DNA of 62,342 bases, taken from assembly GCA_900547155.1 (NCBI GenBank), contig URFH01000012.1:1-62342 (forward strand), in the 5' to 3' direction. Positions 26,040 through 35,400 of the stretch are shown one piece after another (within the stretch, counting starts at the first letter, position 1; each line of letters begins with the position of its first letter). The DNA comes from an uncultured bacterium (GTDB lineage: Bacteria > Cyanobacteriota > Vampirovibrionia > Gastranaerophilales > Gastranaerophilaceae). Both the position numbers and the translations under genes were made by a program. A model generated the notes under the pieces. It ran no database searches. It was not told where the DNA came from and saw nothing but the letters and a program-made list of their open reading frames with translations.

Positions 26040-28208
26040 TCAACCTCCAACACGATTATCAAACAACCCGCGCACCTCACGCGTATAGTCGTCAATAACA
26101 TGCTTGGGCAAACCCTCCTGGCGGGCAGCTTTTAAGCCTTCTTCATAAAGTTTTTGAGCGCCTTTGATGACTTTAGGTGAAAAATCGCCGTCGCAGAATC
26201 GCGCCATTTCCTGCAAACGGCGCCTGCACAGGCCGCATTTGACCTGTTTTGTTTTGTAATCCAGATTATGTTTTAAATTTATTGCTGCAGTGTCATAATC
26301 GCCCTTAACAAGCGCTTCACGAAGCGGTGCGCAATATTTTGAGCGAAAAACTGTTTCGCCGCGGTTGAAAACAAAATCAACAAGCGCTTCTTTTTGTTTT
26401 TGAGTGAGATTTTCATAGGCTTCTTCGCCTATTTCCGCTTTTATTTTTGCCTGAGCCTTTGTAATATCCTTTGTTAAAAGCATATAGACCTGCGACTCAC
26501 TCAGATTTTTGTTCCGGTAATATTTTTTTTCAAAATCAGTAAAAGGGTAGTGCCCCACGCCAATTGTAGGCTTGCCGTTCTCCATTGAGTAATTTTTGCT
26601 CTCAACCCGCTCAAGCTCTGACAAAAACTCTGCGCTCAAACCGGTTGCGCGTGCGGCATCCTGCTTCGTTTTTATATTTTCAACCCTGACATGCTCGGGA
26701 ATTTTGAGTTTCTGGCCTATTGCAAGGTTTGCAGAAGAAAGCTTGTTATAATCCGCAAGTTCGCCCGGAAGCAGGCCATAATCTTCTTCAATACGGGACA
26801 AAGTTTCTCCGGATTCGACTTCGTGCACGGTTCTTTTGCCGAATTCAGCTTTTGGTTTTGGAGCCGGTTTGAATTTTGAATAGAATTTGTTTAATTCTTC
26901 CCTGATAGTTGCAGATTTCTGTGCTTTTTCAGCTTTATCCGCCTTGCTTGTTGAGCCGGCTTTGCTTTTTTGTGAAGAAAACTTAAAAACGTCAGCATGC
27001 GTAAGCAGTTTGTACTTTTTAATATCTTTTTGCGCAAAATAATCAACAACGCTCTTTGAAACAAGCTCTGCGAACTTATTCCTGTACTCACGGGACTCAA
27101 TATTTTTCAAATCCTCGGGATTTGACTGAAAACCGGTTTCCAACAGCACAGACGGCATCAAAGGAGAAGCTTTAAGCACCGCAAGCCCCCTGTTATCAGG
27201 ACGAACTCGGCAAGAATCCGGCTCAGTTGCGGGGTGTTTTGCGATATTCTCCTGCATGCTGTCAGCAAGTTGTTTGTTATTGCCATCACCGGGGGTATAC
27301 AGCACAGTCTGCCCCCTGATTTCTGTTTTGGGGCTGCTATCGCAGTGAAGACTGATAAACATGTCCGCAGATTTATATTTTTTCTTCGCATCTGCGACCG
27401 TTGCAGCACTTCCTGAAATAAAAATAACTTTTGCGCCCTTTAGAGTAAGTTTGGGAATCAATTCCAGCGCAAATTCACGATTTTGCGCCCATTCTTCTAC
27501 GGTATTGCCGGAAGTATTTTCAGCACTGGTTCCGGCATCAAATGCGCCGTTTTTAGGGTTGTAACCGCCATGACCGGCGTTCACAATAATGGTTTTGCCG
27601 CTCAAATAACCCTGAGAATGGGGCTCAATAACCTTTACTTCGGCTGTAATTTCGCCCTTTTCATTTATTACGGGCTTCGGGCGGGAAGCACCGTCGGGAG
27701 CCTTTGCCAGCATCTCCTTATGAAGCGCGCCAACGGTGGTCTTTTTGCCATTTTTCAAAACAACTGTTCTATCATCAGGATTTGAGGAAACCGGTTCGCT
27801 TTTTACCCCGTCCGCCGGAGCGGGAGCGGCTTGGGGCGTTTTTTCAACTTTAGTTTTCTCAAACGGCGCTTTCGGAACATTAATAAACGAGTTTTTCTTT
27901 GCATTTGCAGGATTGTTTTTAAGCTGGGGGTTAAGTTCCAGAAGTTCGGCAGAAGTAATATTATATTTCTTTGCAACAGAAGAAAAAGAGGCGCTGATTT
28001 TATACTGCGGCACTTTCAAAATTTCTCCGGCCTTAGGGCCGCCGGACAAACCGGTATATTTTTTGAATTCGTCAACGGACATATTGAATTTTTTAGCAAG
28101 CGAATAGAGCGTGTCGCCTTTTTTCACTTTGTAGCCGTTTTCAGAGGCCGCAGTTTTGTTGTTTTTTTGCCCGACCGCAGCGAGAGCTTCAAAATTCATT
28201 CCGTACAT
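26040..28208 (-). CDS. LysM / N-acetylmuramoyl-L-alanine amidase / LysM / GH24-like lysozyme fusion
   Basis: 722 residues with two peptidoglycan-cutting domains. LysM repeats lie at about 27-70 (KVKKGDTLYSLAKKFNMS) and 72-112. An Amidase_3 zinc amidase spans about 205-390, with VNAGHGG, SLHCDSSP and LLETGFQSNPEDL as metal and catalytic regions. A third LysM follows (about 462-510, VESGETLSRIEEDYG). A phage-type lysozyme (about 530-680) has LERVESKNYSMENGKPTIGVGH, QKEALVDFVFNRG and GLCRRRLQEMARF. No signal peptide is visible, so export is by an unknown route or at lysis. ATG 28208 is used; an in-frame ATG three codons later is possible. A regulon box lies 74 bases upstream. Confidence 0.88.
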   Translation of the reverse strand: MYGMNFEALAAVGQKNNKTAASENGYKVKKGDTLYSLAKKFNMSVDEFKKYTGLSGGPKAGEILKVPQYKISASFSSVAKKYNITSAELLELNPQLKNNPANAKKNSFINVPKAPFEKTKVEKTPQAAPAPADGVKSEPVSSNPDDRTVVLKNGKKTTVGALHKEMLAKAPDGASRPKPVINEKGEITAEVKVIEPHSQGYLSGKTIIVNAGHGGYNPKNGAFDAGTSAENTSGNTVEEWAQNREFALELIPKLTLKGAKVIFISGSAATVADAKKKYKSADMFISLHCDSSPKTEIRGQTVLYTPGDGNNKQLADSMQENIAKHPATEPDSCRVRPDNRGLAVLKASPLMPSVLLETGFQSNPEDLKNIESREYRNKFAELVSKSVVDYFAQKDIKKYKLLTHADVFKFSSQKSKAGSTSKADKAEKAQKSATIREELNKFYSKFKPAPKPKAEFGKRTVHEVESGETLSRIEEDYGLLPGELADYNKLSSANLAIGQKLKIPEHVRVENIKTKQDAARATGLSAEFLSELERVESKNYSMENGKPTIGVGHYPFTDFEKKYYRNKNLSESQVYMLLTKDITKAQAKIKAEIGEEAYENLTQKQKEALVDFVFNRGETVFRSKYCAPLREALVKGDYDTAAINLKHNLDYKTKQVKCGLCRRRLQEMARFCDGDFSPKVIKGAQKLYEEGLKAARQEGLPKHVIDDYTREVRGLFDNRVGG

Positions 28209-28281
28209 TTAAAAATACCTTATCTTCACTATGATGGTATTATCGGCAGAATTTTCTAAAAACTTTAGCTGAAAACGCTGG

Positions 28282-28300
28282 ATATTAAGAAATATTAAGA
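28282..28300 (-). promoter_or_regulatory. Direct-repeat regulator box upstream of the amidase-lysozyme gene
   Basis: On the minus strand TTAATATTTCTTAATAT matches the consensus TTAAYATTTCTTAAYAT at every position. It overlaps the stop codon of the aminotransferase gene. The downstream GCAAT/-10 pair is not well conserved here (AGCTAA, then GATAAT 20 bases later). Confidence 0.55.
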
Positions 28301-29407
28301 CAAAAACAGGCTCAATTGCTCTAATCCGTCCAAAAGTACATTTTTTTCCATTCCATATCCGATTCTGAAGCAATTTTCCAGCTCAAAACAAAAACCGGGG
28401 GTTGTAAATACGCCATTTTGCTTTGAAAGCTTGTCGCAGAACTCTTTTGAACCCGTATTTGCGTCATAATATATAAGCGCAGTGGTACCGGCCGCGGGTT
28501 TTACATAGGAATAGTTTTTTTGCGACAAAATCCAGTTATGCAAAATTTCACGGTTTTCGCTCAATATTTTACGGTTGCGGGCGAGAATTTTCCCCGAATT
28601 TTTCAAAGCCAGTGCGGAAACCGCCTCATCAAAGACCGAACAGCAAATCAAATTATACTCCCTGTGCGACATAAGCGTATCAAAAAGCTTTTTGTCCCGC
28701 GCTGCGACCCATCCCATGCGGATTCCGGCTAAGGAAAAAGCTTTTGACATGCTGCCGGTGCTTATGCCCTTGTCGTAAATATCAACAATAGAAGATGGAG
28801 TTTTTTCCTGCTCCAGCCCCCGATAAACCTCGTCACAAAGCACATAAGCACCGTTTTTTTCTGCTATTGAGGCGATTTTTTCAAGCAAATCGTCATTTAT
28901 AAGCGCGCCTGTTGGGTTATTCGGGTTGTTAAGGCAGATTAGCTTTGTTTTTCGGGTCACCAGCGATTCTAGTTCGCTTAAATCCGGAAGAAAATTGTTT
29001 TCGGGCGTTAATTTCAACAATTTAACATCAGCCCCGAGCGACTCCGGTATTGAATACAGCTGCTGATAGGCGGGAATTACGCTGACAACCTCATCGCCGG
29101 GTTCAATCAGCGAATAAAAAACCAGATAATTCGCCCCGGCAGCGCCTGTTGTAGAGAGGACATTTTCGGGCTCAATTGTTTTATACAGGGCAGAAATTCC
29201 GTTTCTGTAGGCATCTGAACCTTGAATATTCAAATAAGTGAGCGTTTTTTGAGAAAAATCCTCAAAAAATTTCTTCTCATCCACACCGCAAAGCGAAAAA
29301 AGTTCAGCCAGAGAAAAATTCTTAACGCATGTGCCGGCAATATCGTAAATTGCCTCTTTTTCATACGCGTTCATCCACTCTTCGACCTTAAAAGCTTTAA
29401 TCTTCAT
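28295..29407 (-). CDS. PLP-dependent aminotransferase, class I/II
   Basis: Fold-type I aminotransferase of 370 residues. It has the substrate-site NNPNNPTGALI, DEVYRGLEQE, the PLP lysine in STGSMSKAFSLAGIRMGW, and FRIGYG near the C-terminus. The substrate is unknown; close families include aspartate/alanine-type and amino-acid-modifying enzymes. The frame continues six codons to a GTG at 29425. I prefer ATG 29407 because a TATAAT at 29414-29419 (minus) lies just before it, which would give a nearly leaderless message. It is divergent from the small membrane-protein genes. Confidence 0.88.
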   Translation of the reverse strand: MKIKAFKVEEWMNAYEKEAIYDIAGTCVKNFSLAELFSLCGVDEKKFFEDFSQKTLTYLNIQGSDAYRNGISALYKTIEPENVLSTTGAAGANYLVFYSLIEPGDEVVSVIPAYQQLYSIPESLGADVKLLKLTPENNFLPDLSELESLVTRKTKLICLNNPNNPTGALINDDLLEKIASIAEKNGAYVLCDEVYRGLEQEKTPSSIVDIYDKGISTGSMSKAFSLAGIRMGWVAARDKKLFDTLMSHREYNLICCSVFDEAVSALALKNSGKILARNRKILSENREILHNWILSQKNYSYVKPAAGTTALIYYDANTGSKEFCDKLSKQNGVFTTPGFCFELENCFRIGYGMEKNVLLDGLEQLSLFLS

Positions 29408-29455
29408 AACCGGATTATAAGACACACCGGAGGATTTTAAAACAGGGGCGGTTAT

Positions 29456-29519
29456 TTGTGACGAAATGTTACGAAAAAAAGGCTATACCCGCAATTTTTT
29501 TTATGTTTACACTTAATAT
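29456..29519 (+). promoter_or_regulatory. Regulon promoter for the 29542/30119 membrane-protein pair
   Basis: Box TTGTGACGAAATGTTAC (29456-29472; 13 of 17 to the reverse consensus), 17 bases, CGCAAT (29490-29495), exactly 18 bases, TAATAT (29514-29519). The spacing is the same as at 45343-45403, 49665-49725, 53705-53769 and 56205-56264. Confidence 0.6.
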
Positions 29520-29541
29520 GTGTGGAAAAGAAAAGATAAAT

Positions 29542-30117
29542 ATGCTAAAAGATGGACTAAAAAGAATATGTATCTCGCTGGGTCGAAACAATGACCCTGT
29601 AATTGCGGTTCTGGGTATTGCTGTATTTAAAGGCGTTTTCAGACCTTTATTCACCATGATGGATAAGGAAGAAAAGCCCGAAAGAAAAAAATATGCTGCA
29701 TTTCGGGAAGGTTTGACAGAGGCAATAGCGTTTTGCAGCTATCTGGGCACCTCTTTTGCGGCTAAAAAGCTTGCAAAACCCATATGCAAGGCCGTTGGAA
29801 AAACAACGGATTCAGCAATCCATAAAACAGAAAAATCGCTCTCTTTTATAGCGGTCTGTCTTGCTGCAGTCGCAATAATTCCGGGAGTTTGCAACCTCAC
29901 GCTCAAACCCATTATGGAAGCAGCCCAGAAGCTCCAAAAAGGCAAACAAACACCTGAAAACGCACCAAAACAGCTCGATATAAAAGAAAACAGCGTAGAT
30001 GAAACAATCCCGAAACAGGCAATTTCTCCTGTGCTAAGCGATAACGCAAAAAATCTTTTAGCAAGCATACAAAAACCCGCAGTAACGCCTGCAAGCGGCA
30101 TGAAGGTAGGAGGCTGA
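29542..30117 (+). CDS. Small membrane protein, RP-x-FTMMDK family, member 1
   Basis: 191 residues of unknown function. It has two or three hydrophobic stretches, a conserved FRPLFTMMDKEEKPERKKYA segment and a later CNLTLKPIMEA. A Pro/Lys/Gln-rich tail ends the protein. The next gene (30119) and the one at 57655 have matching segments, so the three are paralogues. The frame opens at 29458, but ATG 29542 aligns with its neighbour and follows the regulon -10 by about 22 bases; AAGAAAAGA precedes it. The products lie next to each other (one base apart) and may act together. Confidence 0.65.
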   Translation: MLKDGLKRICISLGRNNDPVIAVLGIAVFKGVFRPLFTMMDKEEKPERKKYAAFREGLTEAIAFCSYLGTSFAAKKLAKPICKAVGKTTDSAIHKTEKSLSFIAVCLAAVAIIPGVCNLTLKPIMEAAQKLQKGKQTPENAPKQLDIKENSVDETIPKQAISPVLSDNAKNLLASIQKPAVTPASGMKVGG

Positions 30118-30118
30118 T

Positions 30119-30841
30119 ATGATAAACGGAATTTTTAATTTTCTAAACAGCCCCGCAATGATTGCCACAGCACAAAACACAAAAGCTGCGGTAACAATTG
30201 AAACAGGCTTAAAAGCAGCGGGCAGACCGGCGTTCACAATGATGGACAAGAATGTTGATGAAAAAACAAGAAGATATTCTGCCGCAAAAGAGCTGCTTTA
30301 TCAGTCTTTATGCCTAGGTATTTACCTCGCATTAATCATTCCGGTTTTCAAAAAAGGAACTTTCGGGATTTTCAAAAAGATTTTCAAAAACGAAAAAGAT
30401 TTTCAGATGTTCAAAAACGCATCCGAATACCTTGATTATCATAAACTTGCAACTTTTGCGGACAAAGGCTCAAGAAATCTGGACAAAGCAGAAAAACTCA
30501 TCGCAAAAGCAGATAAAGTCAAAGACGCCCAAAAAGCGCAAGAACTCAGGGCAAAAGCTGCAGAGCTGCAAAAAAACGGCAAAAAAATGCGCGAAGATGA
30601 AATAAACAAACTGCCCGAAACCCTACAAGCGGAGCTAAAAAAGCCGGAAGTACCCAAATATATAATGGCAAAGGGCGCAATCGAGTTTAGTTCTTTAATC
30701 GGTTCTGTTATCGGCCTGACAATCCTCGCTCCGGAGCTGAGCCACCTTGTTCTTCACCCGCTTATGAAAGCGCTGGGAATGGAGAAAAAACCTGACGCAA
30801 AATCCACGGAAGAACCGCAAAAACTCGACCAAAAAGCATAA
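30119..30841 (+). CDS. Small membrane protein, RP-x-FTMMDK family, member 2
   Basis: 240 residues, unknown function. GRPAFTMMDKNVDEKTRRYS matches member 1, followed by a hydrophobic segment (LCLGIYLALIIPVF). A charged coiled-coil region rich in Ala, Lys and Glu spans about 105-185, then a second hydrophobic segment (FSSLIGSVIGLTILAPELSH) and LVLHPLMKALG, equivalent to the NLTLKPIM of member 1. A perfect AGGAGG precedes the ATG. It shares the transcript with member 1 and ends at a strong terminator. Confidence 0.7.
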   Translation: MINGIFNFLNSPAMIATAQNTKAAVTIETGLKAAGRPAFTMMDKNVDEKTRRYSAAKELLYQSLCLGIYLALIIPVFKKGTFGIFKKIFKNEKDFQMFKNASEYLDYHKLATFADKGSRNLDKAEKLIAKADKVKDAQKAQELRAKAAELQKNGKKMREDEINKLPETLQAELKKPEVPKYIMAKGAIEFSSLIGSVIGLTILAPELSHLVLHPLMKALGMEKKPDAKSTEEPQKLDQKA

Positions 30842-30842
30842 T

Positions 30843-30872
30843 AAAAAGCCTCCCGAAACAGGAGGCTTTTTT
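30843..30872. terminator. Bidirectional terminator
   Basis: AAAAAGCCTCC and GGAGGCTTTTTT form a perfect stem with runs of A and T on either side. It serves the membrane-protein pair (+) and the nfeD-qmcA transcript (-). Confidence 0.92.
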
Positions 30873-30886
30873 AATTGGGAATTTTG

Positions 30887-31858
30887 TTACTTATTTGCGT
30901 CGAGCATTTGTTTTATGCCGTCAACCGAGCTCAATATTCCGGTTGCTTCATAAGGCATATAAACGACTTTGTTGTCTTTGCCCTCAACCATCTGTTTCAA
31001 AGTGTCGAGGTAACGAACAGCGATAAGGTATTTATCCGGCTGACCGTTGCCCTGAATAGCTTCGATTGTTTTCTGGATTGCAGTTGCTTCGGCTTCAGCC
31101 TGTTTAATTCTGGCATTGGCAAGCCCCTCTGCAACAAGGATTGCAGCCTGTTTTTGACCTTCAGCTTTGTTGATTTGCGATTCTTTTTCACCCTCTGCCT
31201 TGAGAATTGCAGCTTTTTTAAGCCCCTCAGCCTCAAGAATCGCAGCACGGCGGTCACGTTCCGCTTTCATCTGCTTTTCCATAGAATTTTGGATATCAGC
31301 AGGGGGAATAATGTCCTGAAGTTCAACACGGTTCACTTTAACGCCCCATTTATTAGACGCTTCGTCAAGAATTGTGCGCAATTTTGTGTTTATTGTGTCA
31401 CGGGAAACAAGAGTTTCGTCCAAATCCAGTTCACCGATAATATTTCTCAAAGTTGTCTGAGTAAGTTTTTCAATAGCCTCGGGGAGATTCTGGATTTCAT
31501 AAACAGCGCTCTTTGCGTCCATAATCTGGAAATAAATCAGCGCATTAATGCCGATAGAAACGTTATCCTTTGTAATTACGTTCTGGCGGGGGAAATCGTA
31601 CACGGATTCACGCATATCTATGCGATTTTTTTGCGTGTAATAAGAATAGCTTCTTCCGTCGGGGCCTTTTGTTGTTTCTTTCCAGGAAATTGTTCTGGGA
31701 GCCTCAAAAAACGGAATTATATAATGAAATCCCGAATCAAGCACCCTATCGAATTTTCCCAGACGCTCAATAATCATTTCTTCTCTCTGCTGGACAATCT
31801 GAATGCCTTTCACAAAAAAGACAATCACCAGAATGATAAGTGCAAGTAAAATAAGCAT
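30887..31858 (-). CDS. qmcA: SPFH/Band 7 membrane protein (QmcA/stomatin-like)
   Basis: 323 residues. One N-terminal membrane helix (MLILLALIILVIVFFVKGI) is followed by an SPFH domain (VQQREEMIIERLGKFDRVL, GINALIYFQIMDAKSAVY). A long Ala/Glu/Lys coiled coil with repeated AEG phrases follows (about 200-270). Family members form ring-like scaffolds in the inner membrane and are encoded with NfeD proteins, as here (12 bases apart). Confidence 0.93.
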   Translation of the reverse strand: MLILLALIILVIVFFVKGIQIVQQREEMIIERLGKFDRVLDSGFHYIIPFFEAPRTISWKETTKGPDGRSYSYYTQKNRIDMRESVYDFPRQNVITKDNVSIGINALIYFQIMDAKSAVYEIQNLPEAIEKLTQTTLRNIIGELDLDETLVSRDTINTKLRTILDEASNKWGVKVNRVELQDIIPPADIQNSMEKQMKAERDRRAAILEAEGLKKAAILKAEGEKESQINKAEGQKQAAILVAEGLANARIKQAEAEATAIQKTIEAIQGNGQPDKYLIAVRYLDTLKQMVEGKDNKVVYMPYEATGILSSVDGIKQMLDANK

Positions 31859-31870
31859 TTTTCCTCTTTT

Positions 31871-32290
31871 CTATATTTTTTCTACGTACATTGTAATGCT
31901 GTCGAGTTTAACAATTTTAACGCGTGCGTCTTTTTCAATTTCTTCGCCGTTCAAAGACTTCGCCTGCCAGGTTTCACCGTATATTGCGATTCTTCCGCCG
32001 TCAGCACCTATTTTTTCGGTTACGACTGCGGTTTTATCCTTGTATTTGTCCTCATAATCAGAATCAGCGTTTTTAGACTTCCCGAGCAGCACCGGACGAA
32101 GAAATATCAAAAACAGAGCGGCAAAAACAGCAAATACAAGCACCTGAACGGTAAAATTTACCCCCAGAAAGCCAACAAGACCGGCAACAAAACATGCCAG
32201 CCCCAGATTCAAAAAGAACATGGTCGGAGTAAATATTTCAATAATGCAAAAAACAATTCCAATTAGACACCATAGTTGCCAGAGTTCCAT
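31871..32290 (-). CDS. NfeD-like membrane protein
   Basis: 139 residues: two or three N-terminal hydrophobic helices (LWCLIGIVFCIIEIFTPTMF, LACFVAGLVGFLGV) and a C-terminal OB-fold-like domain (about 85-139, AVVTEKIGADGGRIAIYGETW). This is the short NfeD form that partners SPFH proteins, and the partner gene follows directly. ATG 32290 is preferred over the in-frame TTG one codon before it; GAGGTA lies upstream. Confidence 0.9.
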   Translation of the reverse strand: MELWQLWCLIGIVFCIIEIFTPTMFFLNLGLACFVAGLVGFLGVNFTVQVLVFAVFAALFLIFLRPVLLGKSKNADSDYEDKYKDKTAVVTEKIGADGGRIAIYGETWQAKSLNGEEIEKDARVKIVKLDSITMYVEKI

Positions 32291-32370
32291 CAATACCTCA
32301 TTTCATTCAAGTATAATGTATTTATTATACAGTTTTTTATGATAAACGCAAGAAATAAGCGATTTCACGC

Positions 32371-32401
32371 AAAAAAAGAAAGCCCGAAAGCTTTCTTTTT
32401 T
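32371..32401. terminator. Bidirectional terminator
   Basis: AAAAAAAGAAAGC-CCGAAA-GCTTTCTTTTTT, a 12-bp stem with A and T runs on both sides. It ends the autotransporter message on the minus strand. Confidence 0.88.
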
Positions 32402-32419
32402 CGTATCAAGTATTAAATC

Positions 32420-35400
32420 CTAGTCGCCGAGCGCCCATCTGAATCCGAAGGTCAACGCGATACCGTTACGACCGCCGTTTCTGAGCATTGCCTGTCCAAA
32501 ACCGGTGAATCTGTCGCCTACTCTTTTCTGCACGCCGACGCCGTATTCAACGAACGGATCAACAGAAAGTCTTGAAACAGCCACATCAGCAACTCTGAAT
32601 TTGGATTTATCCAGAATATTCCAGGTCATGTTTACGCCGAGGTAGGGCTGCCAGCCGTTTTTGGTGTTCATTATGAATTTAATTCCCGGTATCAACTCAA
32701 TAACATGAAGCGGATCGCTGTCAACCTGCAAGCCGGATGCGTTTCTGTAATCAAACACATTGACGAAAGTATATGACGCCATAAAGCTGGGTTGTACGAT
32801 ATATTTACCGTTTTTAAATTCAAAGTTATAACCTGTTTTGGAAGCAACACCGGTCATCAACATCGGGAATTCTTCTCTGCCTGCAAGTGAAGTGGCAGCA
32901 ACACCGCTTGCACCAACGTTTGCAGTCAAACCAGTGAAGAAGTTTCCTTTATATAATGTGCCGACAGCGCCCAGTGTTCCGCCGTTTTGCCACATGCTCA
33001 CGCCGTTGTAGGCCTGATGCGAGCCGTGGTAAGCGCCGAATATTGAATAATTAGCGTCCCATCCGTGTTTGAGCTCGATGATATCGCTTTCGCCGCCGAT
33101 TAAAGTACCGTAGCTTACGTTAGATACTTTCGGGCCGCCGCTCAAAGGCACATTTTCAAAGTTTGAGAACGGTCTTATATAAAGTCCGTCGCGTTCTTCA
33201 CCAATTGAAGACGGTTGATAAAGTCCGGGGATAACATCGTCGGTAGAAGCGTATTTATTACGCATTTTCATAGCCATACGCTGTTCTCTGGTCATCAACA
33301 TGGTCATATCCATATTGGCAAATGACTGTCTGTAAAGGTTATCCATCAAAAGGAAGCCCATTTGTGAAGCAACAGAACCAATCAATGAGGAATCTGAATT
33401 GCCCATATTGTTGAAGATGAAATATTCGCCGGCCTGATTGCCAGTAGAGCCGTCATCATAGTATTGAGATACTGCATATTTGTAAATCGGCCCCTGAATC
33501 ATTCCAAGTCCGTCAGAAGTAACCGCGCCATTTCCGCTAATTTGAGGCAAATCAGTGAACAAAACGGCAACGCTTTGTGCCCGGGTGTCAGTTACAGCCT
33601 GCATTGCGTTCACATTCAATGAACCGCCATTATGATTAACAGAAGTCGGGCCGTCAGAGAGCAAATTATCCATTTGCTTGTTAGCAAGGTCAACGTCAAC
33701 CTGAATATTTGTTGTATTGTTAATATTCAGCTCACCGGCCTGAAAAGGAGTAACAGCTCCGTTCATGATACTGAAAGTACCGCCGTTGAGATTGATAACG
33801 TCGCTGGATTTTAAGTGATAGTCATTTGTGAAATGAGCAGTACCGTTATTTAAAGTTAAATTAGTGTTTGAAACTGTACCATTGAAAACGACTTTACCTG
33901 TTTCGCCATCAGGGTTGATATTTACATCACCTTTTGTATCTGAACCGGTAACGGTTGAGTTGATGTTTACAACTCTGTTTTCGTTTGCCGAAATATTGAG
34001 CACAGCTCTGTTAGCTACATCATTTCCGTTGCTGGCAAGATAAATAGAGTCATAAAGACCGCTGGTATTATCGCCTGTACCAACATAAACATCCTTATTA
34101 ACAGATTTCAGGTTAGTAGTTGAGCCTGCGCCGCCAAAAATTGCGCCGCCGTTTGTTGCCTGGTTGTTCTGGAAGTTAGAGTCAATAATGGTGGCTCTGT
34201 CGTTGTTGTAAATTGCACCGCCGTTAGTTGTTTTGTATAAACCGTCAGCAGTAATACCGTTATTGATAAAGTCAGAGTTTGAAATAGTCACAATTTCATC
34301 ATTGTAAACAGCACCGCCGCCGAAAGTAGAGGCATTGCCCTGGAAAGTAGCGCCATCAACCGTCATTGCAGTAGAATCACCGGCATTTGGTTTAGTGTTG
34401 TAAATAGCGCCGCCTCTGGTCGTGATATAGGGGTTGCTGTTAGCGGAATTAATTAGAGTATTTCCATCGCTGTCTTTTCTGTAACCGTTATTCAGGAATA
34501 ACGTGTTGCTTTGAATAGCAAGCTCACCCTGATTGAAGATTGCGCCACCCATGCTGTTTGCATAGTTGGATTCAAAAGTTGTATTTTTAATCTCCATATT
34601 TCCGGTGACACCTGATTCAGTGTTACGTCCGTCGTTCCAAATTGCGCCGCCGCTGGAAGTTACGAGGCTTTCATCAGAAGTAACACCGTTATTTACGAAA
34701 GTTGCACCGTCAACATGCGCAATACTCTTGTTGTAAATTGCACCGCCGCCGCTGGCAGCTGCGTTGTTAGAAAAGGTTGTGTTTTGATTGATATTCAATA
34801 TTGCAGAAGAACCTGCTTCGGAAGAACCGGGCTCAACGTTTGTATTGTAAATCGCACCGCCAAATCCCGCCATTCCGGTTGTTTTGTTGTCAACAAAGCT
34901 TGTATCTTCAATATTTAAAGTACCGCCTCTAAAGTTACCGATTGCGCCGCCGCCGTTTTGTGCAGTGTTAGCCTCAAATTTTACATTTGAATCAATATTT
35001 ACGGTGCCGCCGGAGTTGTAGAGTGCGCCGGAGTGTTTTGTTGCAGAGTTTTCTGTGAATGTCGAATTAGTAACTGTAAGTTGACCGCCGCTGTTTGCAA
35101 TTGCACCGCCGCGTCCGTTGTTTCCATCGTTCTGTGAAGAGCCGATAAGCGGGGAAACAGCTTTGTTTCCGGTAAATGTAGAATTTTCGATTGTTGCTGT
35201 ACCGGCATTATATATTGCTCCGCCGTTTTGTGCATAGTTATTTGTGAAAGTTGATTCATTAACTTTCAAAACATTTTCGCCGACTGTTTCAGTCACAGAA
35301 TTTGTTCCGTTGTAGATGGCGCCGCCTCGCATGGAGGTCATAAGACTGTTCGAATCAGAAGCAGTCGTACTGATATTGCCATCATTGGTGATATAGAGCA

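Noticed and set aside
29458..29541. N-terminal extension of the small membrane protein from GTG 29458
   Set aside because: It would be transcribed from within its own promoter box, and the paralogue aligns only from ATG 29542.
30875..31849. Long open frame on the + strand opposite qmcA
   Set aside because: It is the antisense shadow of the SPFH protein; the sense protein has clear family motifs and the antisense product is Phe/Cys-rich with none.
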